This document shows, in pieces, positions 1-7,132 of a stretch of 12,393 nucleotides of DNA; within the stretch, counting starts at the first letter, position 1, and each line of letters opens with the position of its first letter. The position numbers and the translations under genes were made by a program. The notes under the pieces are model-generated. The model searched no databases. It was given only the letters and a program-made list of their open reading frames with translations, and was not told where the DNA came from. The stretch spans positions 1 through 12,393 of the forward strand of contig PWSB01000156.1 in the NCBI GenBank assembly GCA_003563375.1. Direction: 5' to 3'. Source of the stretch: Actinomycetota bacterium. Its GTDB lineage: Bacteria > Actinomycetota > Humimicrobiia > Humimicrobiales > Humimicrobiaceae.

Positions 1-491
1 CCGAAGGAACCTTTGGCACCACGGAAGCTGTCATTGACAGCTTCCAGTCCGTCCAAACTCACTCCTGCATACGAAAGCCCGGCTTTTTTTAAATTTCTTG
101 CCACTTCGACACTTATAAGCGTGCCGTTCGTAGAGACAGCGGTCCTTAGGCCAAGTTTTCCAGCATACCCGATAAGGTCTAAAATATCACCGCGCATCAG
201 GGGCTCGCCCCCAGAAAATAGGATTACGGGCACCCCGAACCGGGCAAGATCATCGATAACCTTGTACCCCTCCAGGGTGCTAAGCTCATCAGGATACTCT
301 TTATTTTTTGAAGAAGAATAACAATGTTTACAATTTAGATTACATCTCCTGGTTATATTCCAGACGATCACTGGTTTTATAAATGATGGGTTTTGTGATG
401 GACAAGAATATAGGTTTTTCCGGCTTTGCCCATACCTGAGCTTATCTGAATGTCCGGATGCCCCGCAATAAAGCTTTGAAATACTAATCAT
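1..491 (-). CDS. ahbC: AhbC-type radical SAM protein (12,18-didecarboxysiroheme deacetylase), N-terminal part, cut by window edge
   Basis: Only the first 163 residues are in the window; the gene runs off the left edge. The N-terminus (ISKLYCG at 4-10, then SDKLRYG at 15-21) is the hallmark opening of AhbC proteins. It is followed by a radical-SAM cluster motif C50-x3-C54-x2-C57 (CNLNCKHC) and the SAM-binding GGEP at 94-97. AhbC removes the acetate side chains of 12,18-didecarboxysiroheme to give Fe-coproporphyrin III in the siroheme-dependent heme pathway. The ATG at 491 lies 7 bases after an AGGG and overlaps the stop of the upstream cobA-hemD gene by 8 bases, so it is the last visible gene of the heme operon. 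The related NirJ and AhbD are alternatives. The N-terminal motif and the siroheme-forming neighbours favour AhbC, but the C-terminal cluster region that would help decide is off-window. Confidence 0.85.
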   Translation of the reverse strand, partial: MISISKLYCGASGHSDKLRYGQSRKNLYSCPSQNPSFIKPVIVWNITRRCNLNCKHCYSSSKNKEYPDELSTLEGYKVIDDLARFGVPVILFSGGEPLMRGDILDLIGYAGKLGLRTAVSTNGTLISVEVARNLKKAGLSYAGVSLDGLEAVNDSFRGAKGSF

Positions 492-2031
492 GTTTTTTCC
501 CTGATGTATAGTGTTCGCAAATACTTTGCACCAGGCCGGAAATAGTATATTTTTCTGGCTGGATATGGACCTTCAGCCCGTATGATTCTGCTGCTTTTTT
601 AGTAACTGGGCCGATGCAGGCGACCCTGGCAGATGAGAACGCCTTTTTAAGGTTTTTGTGGCCGACAAGCGCTACAAAGTTTTTAACCGTCGAAGAACTG
701 GTAAAAGTGGCCAAGTCAAATAGCCCTGACCTTATCCTTCCGATAGTTTCTTGTTCATTGGCACTGTCTATGCATATCCTGTAGGCCGTTACTTCATCAA
801 CACGGGCACCATATTTTTTAAGGCCCAAAGGAAGGCCGGGGGTGCCTATATCGGAACGGGGTAATAGTATCTTGCTGCCTAGGATATCAATATCCCCGAA
901 AACAGATACTATTGCTTCAGTAGTAAATTCATCAGGCTGAATATCTGTTTTAAGCCCGAATAAACTCAGTTTCTTTGTCGTGGACGGGCCAATGGCACAG
1001 ATCTTGGTATGCGATAAACTCCTGCTATCGCCCCCTGCCTGTAATAATGTTTCAAAAAATGATTCCACGCTGTTAACCGAAGTAAAGATAATCCAACTAT
1101 AATCCCCGAGGTTTTTGACCGCATCGCCTAGCGGTGCCCTATTTATATCCTTTGAGAGCTTAATGGTGGGAAACATAACTATATTTGCACCAAGGCTCTC
1201 CAGCTTTTGGACCAGGTCATCTGCCTGGGCCCGTGCCCTTGTCACCAGGATATTTTTTCCGAACAATGGCTTGTCTTCAAACCATCTCAAACCGCTGGAT
1301 AAAGAAACCACCTCGCCCACAACCAATAGTGCCGGAGGTTTGACTTCTTTATTTCTTGCTTTTTGGGCAATATCACCGAGCTTGCCCAAAATAGTATTTT
1401 GGGCGGGGGTACTCCCTTTTTGAATTACTGCCGCTGGTGTCATTGCCGGTTTTTCGTATTTTAATAATTGAGATACAATTTTTTCCAGGTTGCTTACACC
1501 CATATAAAAAACCAGGGTACCATGCATAGATGCTATTGCTTTCCAGTTAAGCTGAGAGTTTTCCTTCCCTGGATCTTCGTGGCCGGTTATAAGCGATAAC
1601 GATGTTGCCATGTTACGGTGGGTAACTGGAATACCTGCATATGCTAATGCACCAATACCGGATGTCACACCAGGGACAATCTCGAATAAAATATTGCTTT
1701 TACTTAAGGCAAGCGCTTCTTCTCCTCCCCGGCCAAAGACAAAAGGATCACCTCCCTTGAGCCTCACAACCATTTTATATGCTTTAGCTTTTTGGACCAA
1801 AAGGTCATTTATCTGTTCCTGTTTTAAAACATGCCTGCCCGCTTTTTTACCTACATAAATTTTTTCTGCATCAGGACGTGCAGCCTCTAAAAGTACCCTG
1901 TTGGCAAGATTATCATAAATTATGACATCGGCATTTTCCAAGAGGCTTAATCCTTTGACAGTGATAAGACCCCTGTCACCGGGACCCGCTCCCACAAGAT
2001 ATACACATCCATATTGGCTATTGTTCTCCAT
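484..2031 (-). CDS. cobA-hemD: Uroporphyrinogen-III C-methyltransferase / uroporphyrinogen-III synthase fusion (CobA-HemD)
   Basis: A 515-residue two-domain protein. Residues about 8-250 are the SAM-dependent uroporphyrinogen-III methyltransferase: YLVGAGPGD at 11-19, the GGDPFVFGRGGEE loop at 93-105, VPGVTSG at 119-125 and GIPVTHR at 133-139. It makes precorrin-2. Residues about 256-510 are uroporphyrinogen-III synthase, opening with the typical GKNILVTRA, which cyclises hydroxymethylbilane from HemC. The open frame extends 23 codons further upstream, to 2100. I chose the ATG at 2031 because GGAGGAG precedes it at good spacing and the SUMT fold starts right after it. With this start the gene overlaps the hemC end by 14 bases. 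The fusion joins two consecutive steps, so this operon commits uroporphyrinogen III to the siroheme branch. Such fusions are common in Firmicutes and anaerobes. Function is assigned with high confidence. Confidence 0.95.
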   Translation of the reverse strand: MENNSQYGCVYLVGAGPGDRGLITVKGLSLLENADVIIYDNLANRVLLEAARPDAEKIYVGKKAGRHVLKQEQINDLLVQKAKAYKMVVRLKGGDPFVFGRGGEEALALSKSNILFEIVPGVTSGIGALAYAGIPVTHRNMATSLSLITGHEDPGKENSQLNWKAIASMHGTLVFYMGVSNLEKIVSQLLKYEKPAMTPAAVIQKGSTPAQNTILGKLGDIAQKARNKEVKPPALLVVGEVVSLSSGLRWFEDKPLFGKNILVTRARAQADDLVQKLESLGANIVMFPTIKLSKDINRAPLGDAVKNLGDYSWIIFTSVNSVESFFETLLQAGGDSRSLSHTKICAIGPSTTKKLSLFGLKTDIQPDEFTTEAIVSVFGDIDILGSKILLPRSDIGTPGLPLGLKKYGARVDEVTAYRICIDSANEQETIGRIRSGLFDLATFTSSSTVKNFVALVGHKNLKKAFSSARVACIGPVTKKAAESYGLKVHIQPEKYTISGLVQSICEHYTSGKKHD

Positions 2032-2947
2032 AACGGATCTCCTCCAATACCTTGCTGGCGCCCATCTGGAGAAGTTCACCGGCCAGTGCATTGCCTGCAC
2101 GCCCTTTACTTCCTGGCCTTACCTGCACCACAGCTGAAAAAACCTTGCTGCCGTCCAGGTTTGATACCTTCCCTTTCAGAAAAAGTTTACCAGCTATCTT
2201 TTCGCAAAAAGCCGATATGGGAGCCTGGCACCCGCCCTCTATGGTCTTTAGGAATGCCCGCTCCTCTGTAACCGCCTGAAGTGTATCAGCATGGTTTATT
2301 TTTTTAACCATTTTCTCAATATTGCTGTCTTTTCTTGTCTGTACCGCAATAGCTCCCTGGGCAGGCGCGGGGAGTATAATATTGTGGTCTATTATTTGCT
2401 GCATGTTTGTCTCTAATCCCAGCCGGAACAAACCTGCTGCAGCCAGTATTAACCCATGCAATTCGCCATCTAAAAATTTTTTTATCCGGGTTTCGATATT
2501 ACCTCTAATATCGACAACGCTAAGATCGGGACGAAAGGAAAGAAGCTGGGCTTTTCTGCGAATGCTGCCGGTAGCAACAGAAGCACCCTCTGGTAAATTA
2601 TCCAATTTTAGGCCATTTTTACTCAATAGAGCATCAAAAGGGTTTCCGCGCAAGGGAACAGCTGCTATCACCAAACCTTTAGGGCTTTCGGTAGGCAGAT
2701 CTTTGAAGCTGTGAACTGCAATATCAATATCTTTTTTAAGAAGTGCGGTTTCAAGTTCTTTGACGAATAAACCCTTATCACCAATTTTAGCCAGCGCCAC
2801 ATCCAGTATTTTATCTCCTTTTGTTTTAATGATTTTCTTTTTAACTTCGAGTCTAGGGAATTTTTTTTGAAGCAGGCTTGCCACTATATCTGTCTGCTTT
2901 AAAGCCAGCCGGCTGCCTCTCGTGCCGATGAGGATCCTTCTACTCAT
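2018..2947 (-). CDS. hemC: Porphobilinogen deaminase (hydroxymethylbilane synthase)
   Basis: A 309-residue cytosolic enzyme of normal family length that polymerises four porphobilinogens into hydroxymethylbilane, the substrate of the HemD domain encoded next. It opens with the family signature IGTRGSRLAL at 7-16. The catalytic aspartate is D83 in the HSFKDLP segment (79-85). Conserved arginines lie in TGSIRRKAQLL (126-136) and VDIRGNIETR (145-154). C240 in the EGGCQAP loop is the residue that carries the dipyrromethane cofactor. Start ATG at 2947 overlaps the end of hemA by 8 bases (ATGAGTAG), indicating translational coupling. It appears intact and ordinary. Confidence 0.97.
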   Translation of the reverse strand: MSRRILIGTRGSRLALKQTDIVASLLQKKFPRLEVKKKIIKTKGDKILDVALAKIGDKGLFVKELETALLKKDIDIAVHSFKDLPTESPKGLVIAAVPLRGNPFDALLSKNGLKLDNLPEGASVATGSIRRKAQLLSFRPDLSVVDIRGNIETRIKKFLDGELHGLILAAAGLFRLGLETNMQQIIDHNIILPAPAQGAIAVQTRKDSNIEKMVKKINHADTLQAVTEERAFLKTIEGGCQAPISAFCEKIAGKLFLKGKVSNLDGSKVFSAVVQVRPGSKGRAGNALAGELLQMGASKVLEEIRYGEQ

Positions 2948-4193
2948 GTTTGTCCAGTCCGAATACTTTGCGTATCATATAGTGGCCCAAAAGGTCCTGG
3001 TCGTTAGCGCATTCGTTGAGGCTAGCCATCGGGAGGTGTAATATTTTTTTTACCAGGCTCTTTGAAAATAGGTCCAGCTCTTTTAGGTCTTGTTCGGAAA
3101 AATTTTTACTGTGCCTCTCTACTTCCTGCCTCCTGATTTTTTCGAAGAAAATTTGTAATTCTTTTATAGTAGGCACAACGTGCCTTTTGGTGTACCATTT
3201 TTTATAGTCCTGCAGCTCCTGGTCAATAATTTCTTCAGCACAAGGGATATCTTTCTGCCGCACGCCAATATTCTCTTCGGTGATTTCTTTAAGATCATCT
3301 ATATTGTATAAGAATACATTGCCAAGAGAGCTTACACGGTAATCTACATCATGGGGGACAGCAATATCGACAATCAGCATTGGACGCTTTTTTCGCCCAG
3401 ACATTGCATTTTTGACCATATCAAATGATATTATCTCTTTTTTTGATGCGGTGGAGCTAATAATAATATCTGACCCTGCCATTGCCTGCGGCAGATCGGC
3501 TAACCGCAGCAATCTGGCATCAAAATCCTGGGCAAGACTATGTGCCTTGCTGAAAGTCCTGTTCATAATAGTAATATTGGACGGGTCAATATTTTTTAAA
3601 TTTGTCAATACAGCCTGGGAAAGTTCCCCCGCGCCGATAAGCAATATTTTTCTATCGCCCATGTTGGAAAAAATATTTTTTATCAGTTCTATAGCAACGG
3701 ATCCTATTGATGCCGCCCCATCATTGATCCTAGTTTCATGCCTGCAGCGTTTGCCTACACGAAAGGCCTGATGAAATAATTTATGGAAAAGACAGCCCAC
3801 TGACTTTGCTTCCACAGCATAAGAGTAGGCTTTTTTCATTTGCATCAAGATCTGGTCCTCTCCCAGCACCATACTGTCCAACCCGGCCGCAACCCGAAAC
3901 AAGTGGGAGACAGCCTCTAAATCTGATAAGTGGTAAAAATAATTTTTTAGAGGTGTTGAAGAAAGCCCCAGAAAATCAGTTAACATACCCGGCAAGTTTC
4001 CTTTAAGGTCTCCATTTTCAATAGTACAATAAACTTCTGTCCGGTTGCAGGTGGATAAGACAACAGCCTCCTTAAGCAAGTTTGTTGATTTTGCCTGAAA
4101 CAGGAACTCAAAACATTCTTTTTCGTCTAAGGAAAATTTTTCAAGAACGTTCGATGGAGCTTTTTTATAGTTTATTCCAGTAAGATGTATCAT
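2940..4193 (-). CDS. hemA: Glutamyl-tRNA reductase
   Basis: A 417-residue NADPH-dependent enzyme that reduces glutamyl-tRNA to glutamate-1-semialdehyde, the committed step of C5-pathway tetrapyrrole synthesis. The N-terminal catalytic domain has the LSTCNRTEVY motif with nucleophile C49. The family signature AAGLDSMVLGEDQIL lies near residues 102-116. A Rossmann NADPH site (ILLIGAGELS) starts near 184, and the C-terminal helical dimerisation region follows. Its ATG shares an ATGA with the stop of the preceding precorrin-2 dehydrogenase gene (4-base overlap), with no separate Shine-Dalgarno seen, so expression probably depends on coupling. HemL and HemB, the next two pathway enzymes, are not in the window. 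Confidence 0.97.
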   Translation of the reverse strand: MIHLTGINYKKAPSNVLEKFSLDEKECFEFLFQAKSTNLLKEAVVLSTCNRTEVYCTIENGDLKGNLPGMLTDFLGLSSTPLKNYFYHLSDLEAVSHLFRVAAGLDSMVLGEDQILMQMKKAYSYAVEAKSVGCLFHKLFHQAFRVGKRCRHETRINDGAASIGSVAIELIKNIFSNMGDRKILLIGAGELSQAVLTNLKNIDPSNITIMNRTFSKAHSLAQDFDARLLRLADLPQAMAGSDIIISSTASKKEIISFDMVKNAMSGRKKRPMLIVDIAVPHDVDYRVSSLGNVFLYNIDDLKEITEENIGVRQKDIPCAEEIIDQELQDYKKWYTKRHVVPTIKELQIFFEKIRRQEVERHSKNFSEQDLKELDLFSKSLVKKILHLPMASLNECANDQDLLGHYMIRKVFGLDKHE

Positions 4194-4762
4194 GGCTTAA
4201 AATAAGAGTTTAAGATTTGCTTTGCCTCTTGATGTGCTGTTTCTTTTCTTTCCCTTGGGTTTTTGTCTTTTTGCCCTTCTCGCAGCTCCCCTAATCTTCT
4301 TACCTCCTTCGATAATTCTTTAGGCAAGTATTCTTCCAGTTTTTTCCTAAGCAGCTTGGCAAACGCTGGGGATTTCCCATGTGTTGATATCGAGACTAGT
4401 AGATCTCCGCGGTCAACGATGCTTGGTACGAAAAAATTGCAGTAATCCGGCATGTCTACGGCATTGACCAGGATTTTTTTCCTCTCTGCTTCAAGATAAA
4501 TTTGACGGTTTACTCCTTTGTCATTTGTAGCTGCAATCAATAAAAAAGTATTTTCTAAATCACCTTTTTTAAATTTTCTTTTTTGATGGACTATTTTTTT
4601 TTCTTCTACCAGCTTCTGTAAGAACTCGGTTATAGTCGGACTTATGAGGGATATATCTGCTTCAGCCAGCAATAGACGGGAGACTTTGCGTTCTGCAATT
4701 TTTCCTCCCCCGATAACAAGAACTTTTTTATTTTTTAAATTTAGCAAAATAGGATACATCAA
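4190..4762 (-). CDS. Precorrin-2 dehydrogenase / sirohydrochlorin ferrochelatase (SirC/Met8/CysG-N family)
   Basis: A 190-residue NAD-binding protein, the first gene of the heme/siroheme operon. It oxidises precorrin-2 to sirohydrochlorin and in some members also inserts iron. Seen in the sequence: the Rossmann loop VLVIGGGKIAERK at 14-26, AATND at 77-81, and the N-A-V-D-M-P-D-Y-C-N-F-F segment at 100-111, whose D103 corresponds to the family's catalytic aspartate. STHGKSPAFAKLLRKKLE at 126-143 is also typical. The highly charged C-terminal tail is of the size usual for SirC/YlnF-type proteins rather than full CysG. Two consecutive ATGs (4762, 4759) lie 5 and 8 bases after AAGGG; the second has the better spacing. 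Whether it chelates iron or only dehydrogenates cannot be told from sequence. Confidence 0.9.
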   Translation of the reverse strand: MMYPILLNLKNKKVLVIGGGKIAERKVSRLLLAEADISLISPTITEFLQKLVEEKKIVHQKRKFKKGDLENTFLLIAATNDKGVNRQIYLEAERKKILVNAVDMPDYCNFFVPSIVDRGDLLVSISTHGKSPAFAKLLRKKLEEYLPKELSKEVRRLGELREGQKDKNPRERKETAHQEAKQILNSYFKP

Positions 4763-4819
4763 AGCCCTTAAGGTAATATTATCTTTGAGTCTCTATCTAA
4801 CCGGTATTTTCTTATCTAG

Positions 4820-4848
4820 ATTCTATATAATAATAATTTGCATAGCAA
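4820..4848 (-). promoter_or_regulatory. Candidate sigma70-type promoter for the heme/siroheme operon
   Basis: On the minus strand TTGCTA (4848-4843) and TAGAAT (4825-4820) are separated by exactly 17 bases in a very AT-rich stretch. This would start transcription near 4813, about 50 bases before the precorrin-2 dehydrogenase ATG. The -10 box matches the consensus at 5 of 6 positions and the -35 at 4 of 6. The surrounding 4763-5000 region holds no gene, and I see no clear riboswitch or operator in it. Confidence 0.45.
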
Positions 4849-5000
4849 TAAGCTAAATTTTTTCAAAAATCCCGCATATGTGATACCTCTATTAGGACAA
4901 CAGGAGACAGGATCTCATTAATCGATGTTAGATAAGATTTTTATATACATCCCATATAAGGCCCCAAGCCATGATGCTGCCTAACGCTAGAGCTGGTCCT

Positions 5001-5252
5001 TCATTTTTCCTTATCCAGCCCGCATCTTATTTCAAGATCTATCTCTTCTTTTTCATAACCCACTATTATTTTGTTTCCTAAATCAATAACAGGTATTCCC
5101 CTCTGCCCTGATTTTCTGACCATTTCTTTAAATCCCTGTTCATCAGAGCTTATATCTATTACTTTTACCTCTATATTCTTGCTTTTAAGATAATCTATCA
5201 CCATTGTGCAATAAGGGCATTCTGAAGTAGAATAAACCAATATCTTTTTCAA
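5001..5252 (-). CDS. Glutaredoxin-like (NrdH/Grx family) thiol-redox protein, TTG start
   Basis: An 83-residue thioredoxin-fold protein. It has an N-terminal strand followed by the C12-P-Y-C15 redox motif, a cis-proline loop R51-G-I-P54, and the GY segment (65-66) usual in glutaredoxin/NrdH proteins. It probably shuttles disulfides in the cytoplasm; the specific partner cannot be deduced. An extra cysteine at 77 lies near the C-terminus. The start codon is TTG at 5252, preceded by AGGAGG at 7-base spacing. It overlaps the stop of the upstream 70-residue gene as TTGA (4 bases), so the two are co-translated. There is no alternative ATG before the CPYC motif. Confidence 0.85.
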   Translation of the reverse strand: MKKILVYSTSECPYCTMVIDYLKSKNIEVKVIDISSDEQGFKEMVRKSGQRGIPVIDLGNKIIVGYEKEEIDLEIRCGLDKEK

Positions 5253-5461
5253 TACATTTCCTCCTTCCCTTGGAATTCAAGACTGCGAGGAGGTTCGACC
5301 TTCATTCTATGGTGAAAATCTGTGATTAATTTATCTAAAAAAACCAAAATTTCTTCAAGGCAACCGCTTATCTTCAATAAATGAGCTGCTGCCTCTTCTG
5401 AATTTATTTTTTCTGCTATCTCTTTATAACTCCCACCAACATAAAATGGATTTTTTTTCAT
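5249..5461 (-). CDS. Small protein of unknown function, co-translated with the glutaredoxin-like gene
   Basis: A 70-residue frame I do not recognise. It is polar and probably helical, with one cysteine (34), two adjacent histidines (50-51) and no membrane segment or signal peptide. The four-base stop/start overlap with the glutaredoxin-like gene and the strong ribosome site for that gene within its 3' end support a real two-gene unit. The start is uncertain. ATG 5461 has only a distant G-run (GGGGG, 14 bases upstream). An out-of-frame ATG at 5471 sits 4 bases after that run and would join this frame if the following A8 tract were one base shorter. Function unknown. Confidence 0.55.
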   Translation of the reverse strand: MKKNPFYVGGSYKEIAEKINSEEAAAHLLKISGCLEEILVFLDKLITDFHHRMKVEPPRSLEFQGKEEMY

Positions 5462-5606
5462 CTTTATTCATTTAACCCCCTTTATTTTTTAGATTAAAAC
5501 AGAAATTTACTTTATAAATGGTTTAAAAGCAAATCTGTTTTTTTTATACCAGTAAAACCTAAATAAGATTCGTGTTTGACCGTAATATTTTTAAAAATTT
5601 TTAGTT

Positions 5607-5636
5607 TTTACATGATTGAAGTCATTGGCCTATAAT
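5607..5636 (+). promoter_or_regulatory. Candidate sigma70-type promoter for the small Cys/His protein gene
   Basis: TTTACA (5607-5612) and a perfect TATAAT (5631-5636) are spaced by 18 bases. Transcription would begin near 5643, which is too close to a TTG at 5651 for efficient initiation but suits the TTG at 5675. The flanking sequence is AT-rich, with a 12-base TAAAAATTTTTA palindrome just upstream. Confidence 0.55.
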
Positions 5637-5674
5637 AATATTAAGTTATTTTGGAAATAAGAAAGGAATTGAGA

Positions 5675-6028
5675 TTGAAGAAGATTTTAAAATGGCAATA
5701 TGACCAACTGATAAAAGAATTATTACTTCTACAGGAACATCAAGCAGATCCTTCATGCCCCTGTGAAACTGATAGAGAAACATGTGTCAGAAAGCATCTT
5801 ATGGAAATAGAAGCATACGCGCAGGAAACAATACCCATGGAAGAAAATGAAGAATTCAAAAAAAAGCTTGAAAAGCTCCAGTTGGAAGCTAAACAAATAC
5901 GGGAAGCTGAAGAGGCTTCTCTAAGAGATGAAAAGGTCGAATACCCTTTTGATGAAAAGGAATGGCCAAGAAATTGGAGGAAAGAGTTTGAGGCATATAC
6001 CCTGCACAACGCGCCTCAAAATGAATAA
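5675..6028 (+). CDS. Unknown small protein with a Cys-x-Cys-x6-Cys-x3-His cluster
   Basis: A 117-residue protein (from TTG 5675) whose family I cannot name. Residues 1-25 look helical. Then comes a compact cluster C28-x-C30-x6-C37-x3-H41, which could bind a metal or an Fe-S cluster. A strongly charged helical or coiled-coil stretch follows at about 56-82, and the C-terminal part is rich in tryptophan and acidic residues (EKEWPRNWRKEFEAY at 94-108). No signal peptide or membrane segment. The frame opens at another TTG (5651), but AAAGGAA sits 6 bases before TTG 5675 and the likely transcription start near 5643 favours it. It stands alone on the plus strand, divergent from the glutaredoxin unit. 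A cytoplasmic metal-binding protein is a guess only. Confidence 0.7.
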   Translation: MKKILKWQYDQLIKELLLLQEHQADPSCPCETDRETCVRKHLMEIEAYAQETIPMEENEEFKKKLEKLQLEAKQIREAEEASLRDEKVEYPFDEKEWPRNWRKEFEAYTLHNAPQNE

Positions 6029-6047
6029 CGCCCTTACTTAAGGGGCG
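6029..6047 (+). other. Hairpin immediately after the small-protein stop codon
   Basis: CGCCCTT and AGGGGCG flank the loop ACTTA, giving a 7-base stem with one G-T pair that begins on the base after the TAA at 6026-6028. It is GC-rich in an AT-rich gap. There is no T-run on either side, so it is not a canonical intrinsic terminator. It may protect the 3' end or assist termination. Confidence 0.5.
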
Positions 6048-6107
6048 GCAAAATATATTATGCCATAAAAGGGTACCACGATTTCAAAAAAAGTTGATGG
6101 ATATTCA

Positions 6108-6135
6108 TTGACAATATTTTATTTTTTGTTATTAT
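6108..6135 (+). promoter_or_regulatory. Strong sigma70-type promoter of the padR-fetAB unit
   Basis: A perfect TTGACA (6108-6113) and TATTAT (6130-6135) are separated by 16 bases. Transcription should start near 6142, about 26 bases before the PadR ATG. The TTG of the -35 box also opens the PadR reading frame, but it cannot be the translation start of a message made from this promoter. Confidence 0.65.
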
Positions 6136-6155
6136 CGTATTTCGATAACGTTATC
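6132..6155. promoter_or_regulatory. Two interlocked inverted repeats, probable operator of the padR-fetAB promoter
   Basis: TTATCG-N5-CGATAA (6132-6148) is a perfect inverted repeat. Its right arm continues into a perfect 12-base palindrome GATAACGTTATC (6144-6155). The pair covers the end of the -10 box and the expected transcription start. A dimeric regulator bound here would block the promoter, so autoregulation by the PadR protein encoded 13 bases downstream is the obvious reading. This is not the classical PadR ATGT-N8-ACAT sequence. Confidence 0.5.
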
Positions 6156-6167
6156 CATTATTATGTC

Positions 6168-6491
6168 ATGGATTTTATAAAAAAAAGGCTTTTTCTTGGA
6201 TTTATATGCTTGCATATCCTTTACCATGCCAGTAAAGATCCGGTGTATGGGGTATGGATGCTAAAAGAGTTATCCAGGCATGGTTATCATATCAGTCCGG
6301 GAACACTTTATCCCATCTTACACAGCCTGGAAAAAGAAGGTTTATTATCGCATTACCAGAAAAACGTCAATGGAAAAATACGCAAATATTATTCGATTAC
6401 AGAATCTGGAAAAAGTGAACTTTTAAGATCCCGTAAGTATTTAAAGGAACTTGTCGATGAGGTCGGGCTTAGAAATGGAGGTAATAAATAA
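6168..6491 (+). CDS. PadR-family transcriptional regulator
   Basis: A 107-residue winged-helix DNA-binding protein of the short PadR class. Helix-turn-helix residues 25-60 contain the family's most recognisable segment, VYGVWMLKEL at 26-35, followed by SPGTLYPILHSLEKEGLL at 43-60. The wing (KNVNGKIRKYYSITESGK, 65-82) and a C-terminal dimerisation helix follow. PadR proteins usually repress a neighbouring gene and respond to a small ligand. Here the regulated gene is probably the adjoining ABC exporter-like pair. I chose the ATG at 6168 because upstream in-frame codons lie inside the promoter. No Shine-Dalgarno is seen in the short leader. The stop TAA shares its last A with the ATG of the ATPase gene. 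The ligand cannot be predicted; iron or redox stress would be consistent with the neighbours. Confidence 0.92.
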   Translation: MDFIKKRLFLGFICLHILYHASKDPVYGVWMLKELSRHGYHISPGTLYPILHSLEKEGLLSHYQKNVNGKIRKYYSITESGKSELLRSRKYLKELVDEVGLRNGGNK

Positions 6492-7132
6492 TGCTGGAAT
6501 TTGTCAGTGTCAAATACAAAAATGTAATTGAGGTTGACTATTTATACATTCCCAAACAAAGGGTAACCGCTCTTACCGGCAATAGCGGAAGTGGGAAAAC
6601 AACGTTACTTAAAATGATGAATAAAATGATTTCACCCTGCCGGGGCAGGATATTGTTTGAAAAAACAGATTTAAACGAAATAGACAGTGTTGTTCATCGA
6701 AGGAATGTAATAATGCTTTCTCAATCCCCTATAATTTTTGAAGGAAGCATCAGGGATAACCTCACTATCGGCTTGGATTTTCAAAAAATAGGCGTACCTC
6801 CCGATGATTACCTTTATTCGGTAATGAAGAAAGTTAAATTAGAAAAAGAATTGGATCTATCTTCTTCAATTTTGTCAGGAGGGGAAAGGCAAAGGCTTGC
6901 ACTGGCAAGGATCATGCTTCTAGACCCCCAGGTCTATCTTTTAGATGAGCCTTCATCTGCGCTAGATGATGATACAGGCCAGATAATCTTGGGGATGTTC
7001 ATAAACCATATAAGAGACAATGATAAGACTATGATCATGGTTACCCATTCTAAAGAAATAGCAAAAAACTATTCTGACTATATTTTGGAGGTAGACCAGG
7101 GCAAGATAGGAAATGGAAGCAATAATGGATGA
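6491..7132 (+). CDS. fetA: FetA-type ABC transporter ATP-binding protein
   Basis: A 213-residue ABC ATPase with every motif intact: Walker A GNSGSGKT (30-37), Q-loop Q78, signature LSGGERQ (128-134), Walker B VYLLDEP with catalytic E153, and switch H186. Its short length, and its pairing with a UPF0014/FetB membrane protein, match E. coli FetA, whose pair exports iron and eases oxidative stress. GGAGG at 6477-6481 gives a 9-base spacing to the ATG, which overlaps the padR stop by one base. The 3' end overlaps fetB. The substrate is inferred from the partner only; other metals are possible. Confidence 0.88.
   Translation: MLEFVSVKYKNVIEVDYLYIPKQRVTALTGNSGSGKTTLLKMMNKMISPCRGRILFEKTDLNEIDSVVHRRNVIMLSQSPIIFEGSIRDNLTIGLDFQKIGVPPDDYLYSVMKKVKLEKELDLSSSILSGGERQRLALARIMLLDPQVYLLDEPSSALDDDTGQIILGMFINHIRDNDKTMIMVTHSKEIAKNYSDYILEVDQGKIGNGSNNG

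Noticed and set aside
13..321. Plus-strand open frames opposite the heme operon (for example 13-321, 2322-2714, 3412-3771)
   Set aside because: They are antisense to clearly assigned genes, resemble no family I know and lack ribosome sites.
2032..2100. Upstream ATG at 2100 that would extend cobA-hemD by 23 residues
   Set aside because: The extension lies inside hemC in another frame. ATG 2031 has a strong GGAGGAG and begins right before the SUMT fold.
4900..5000. Possible small RNA or riboswitch between the glutaredoxin gene and the heme operon
   Set aside because: Only short inverted repeats such as GAGA-N5-TCTC and a CAGGA direct repeat are visible; no stable hairpin with a T-run or known riboswitch core.
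5585..5605. Fur box in the AT-rich divergent region
   Set aside because: The TAAAAATTTTTA palindrome is low-complexity AT sequence and does not resemble the GATAAT repeats of a Fur site.
6108..6167. Longer PadR protein beginning at the TTG at 6108
   Set aside because: That TTG is the -35 box of a good promoter, and the extra 20 residues are hydrophobic/aromatic and unlike PadR proteins.
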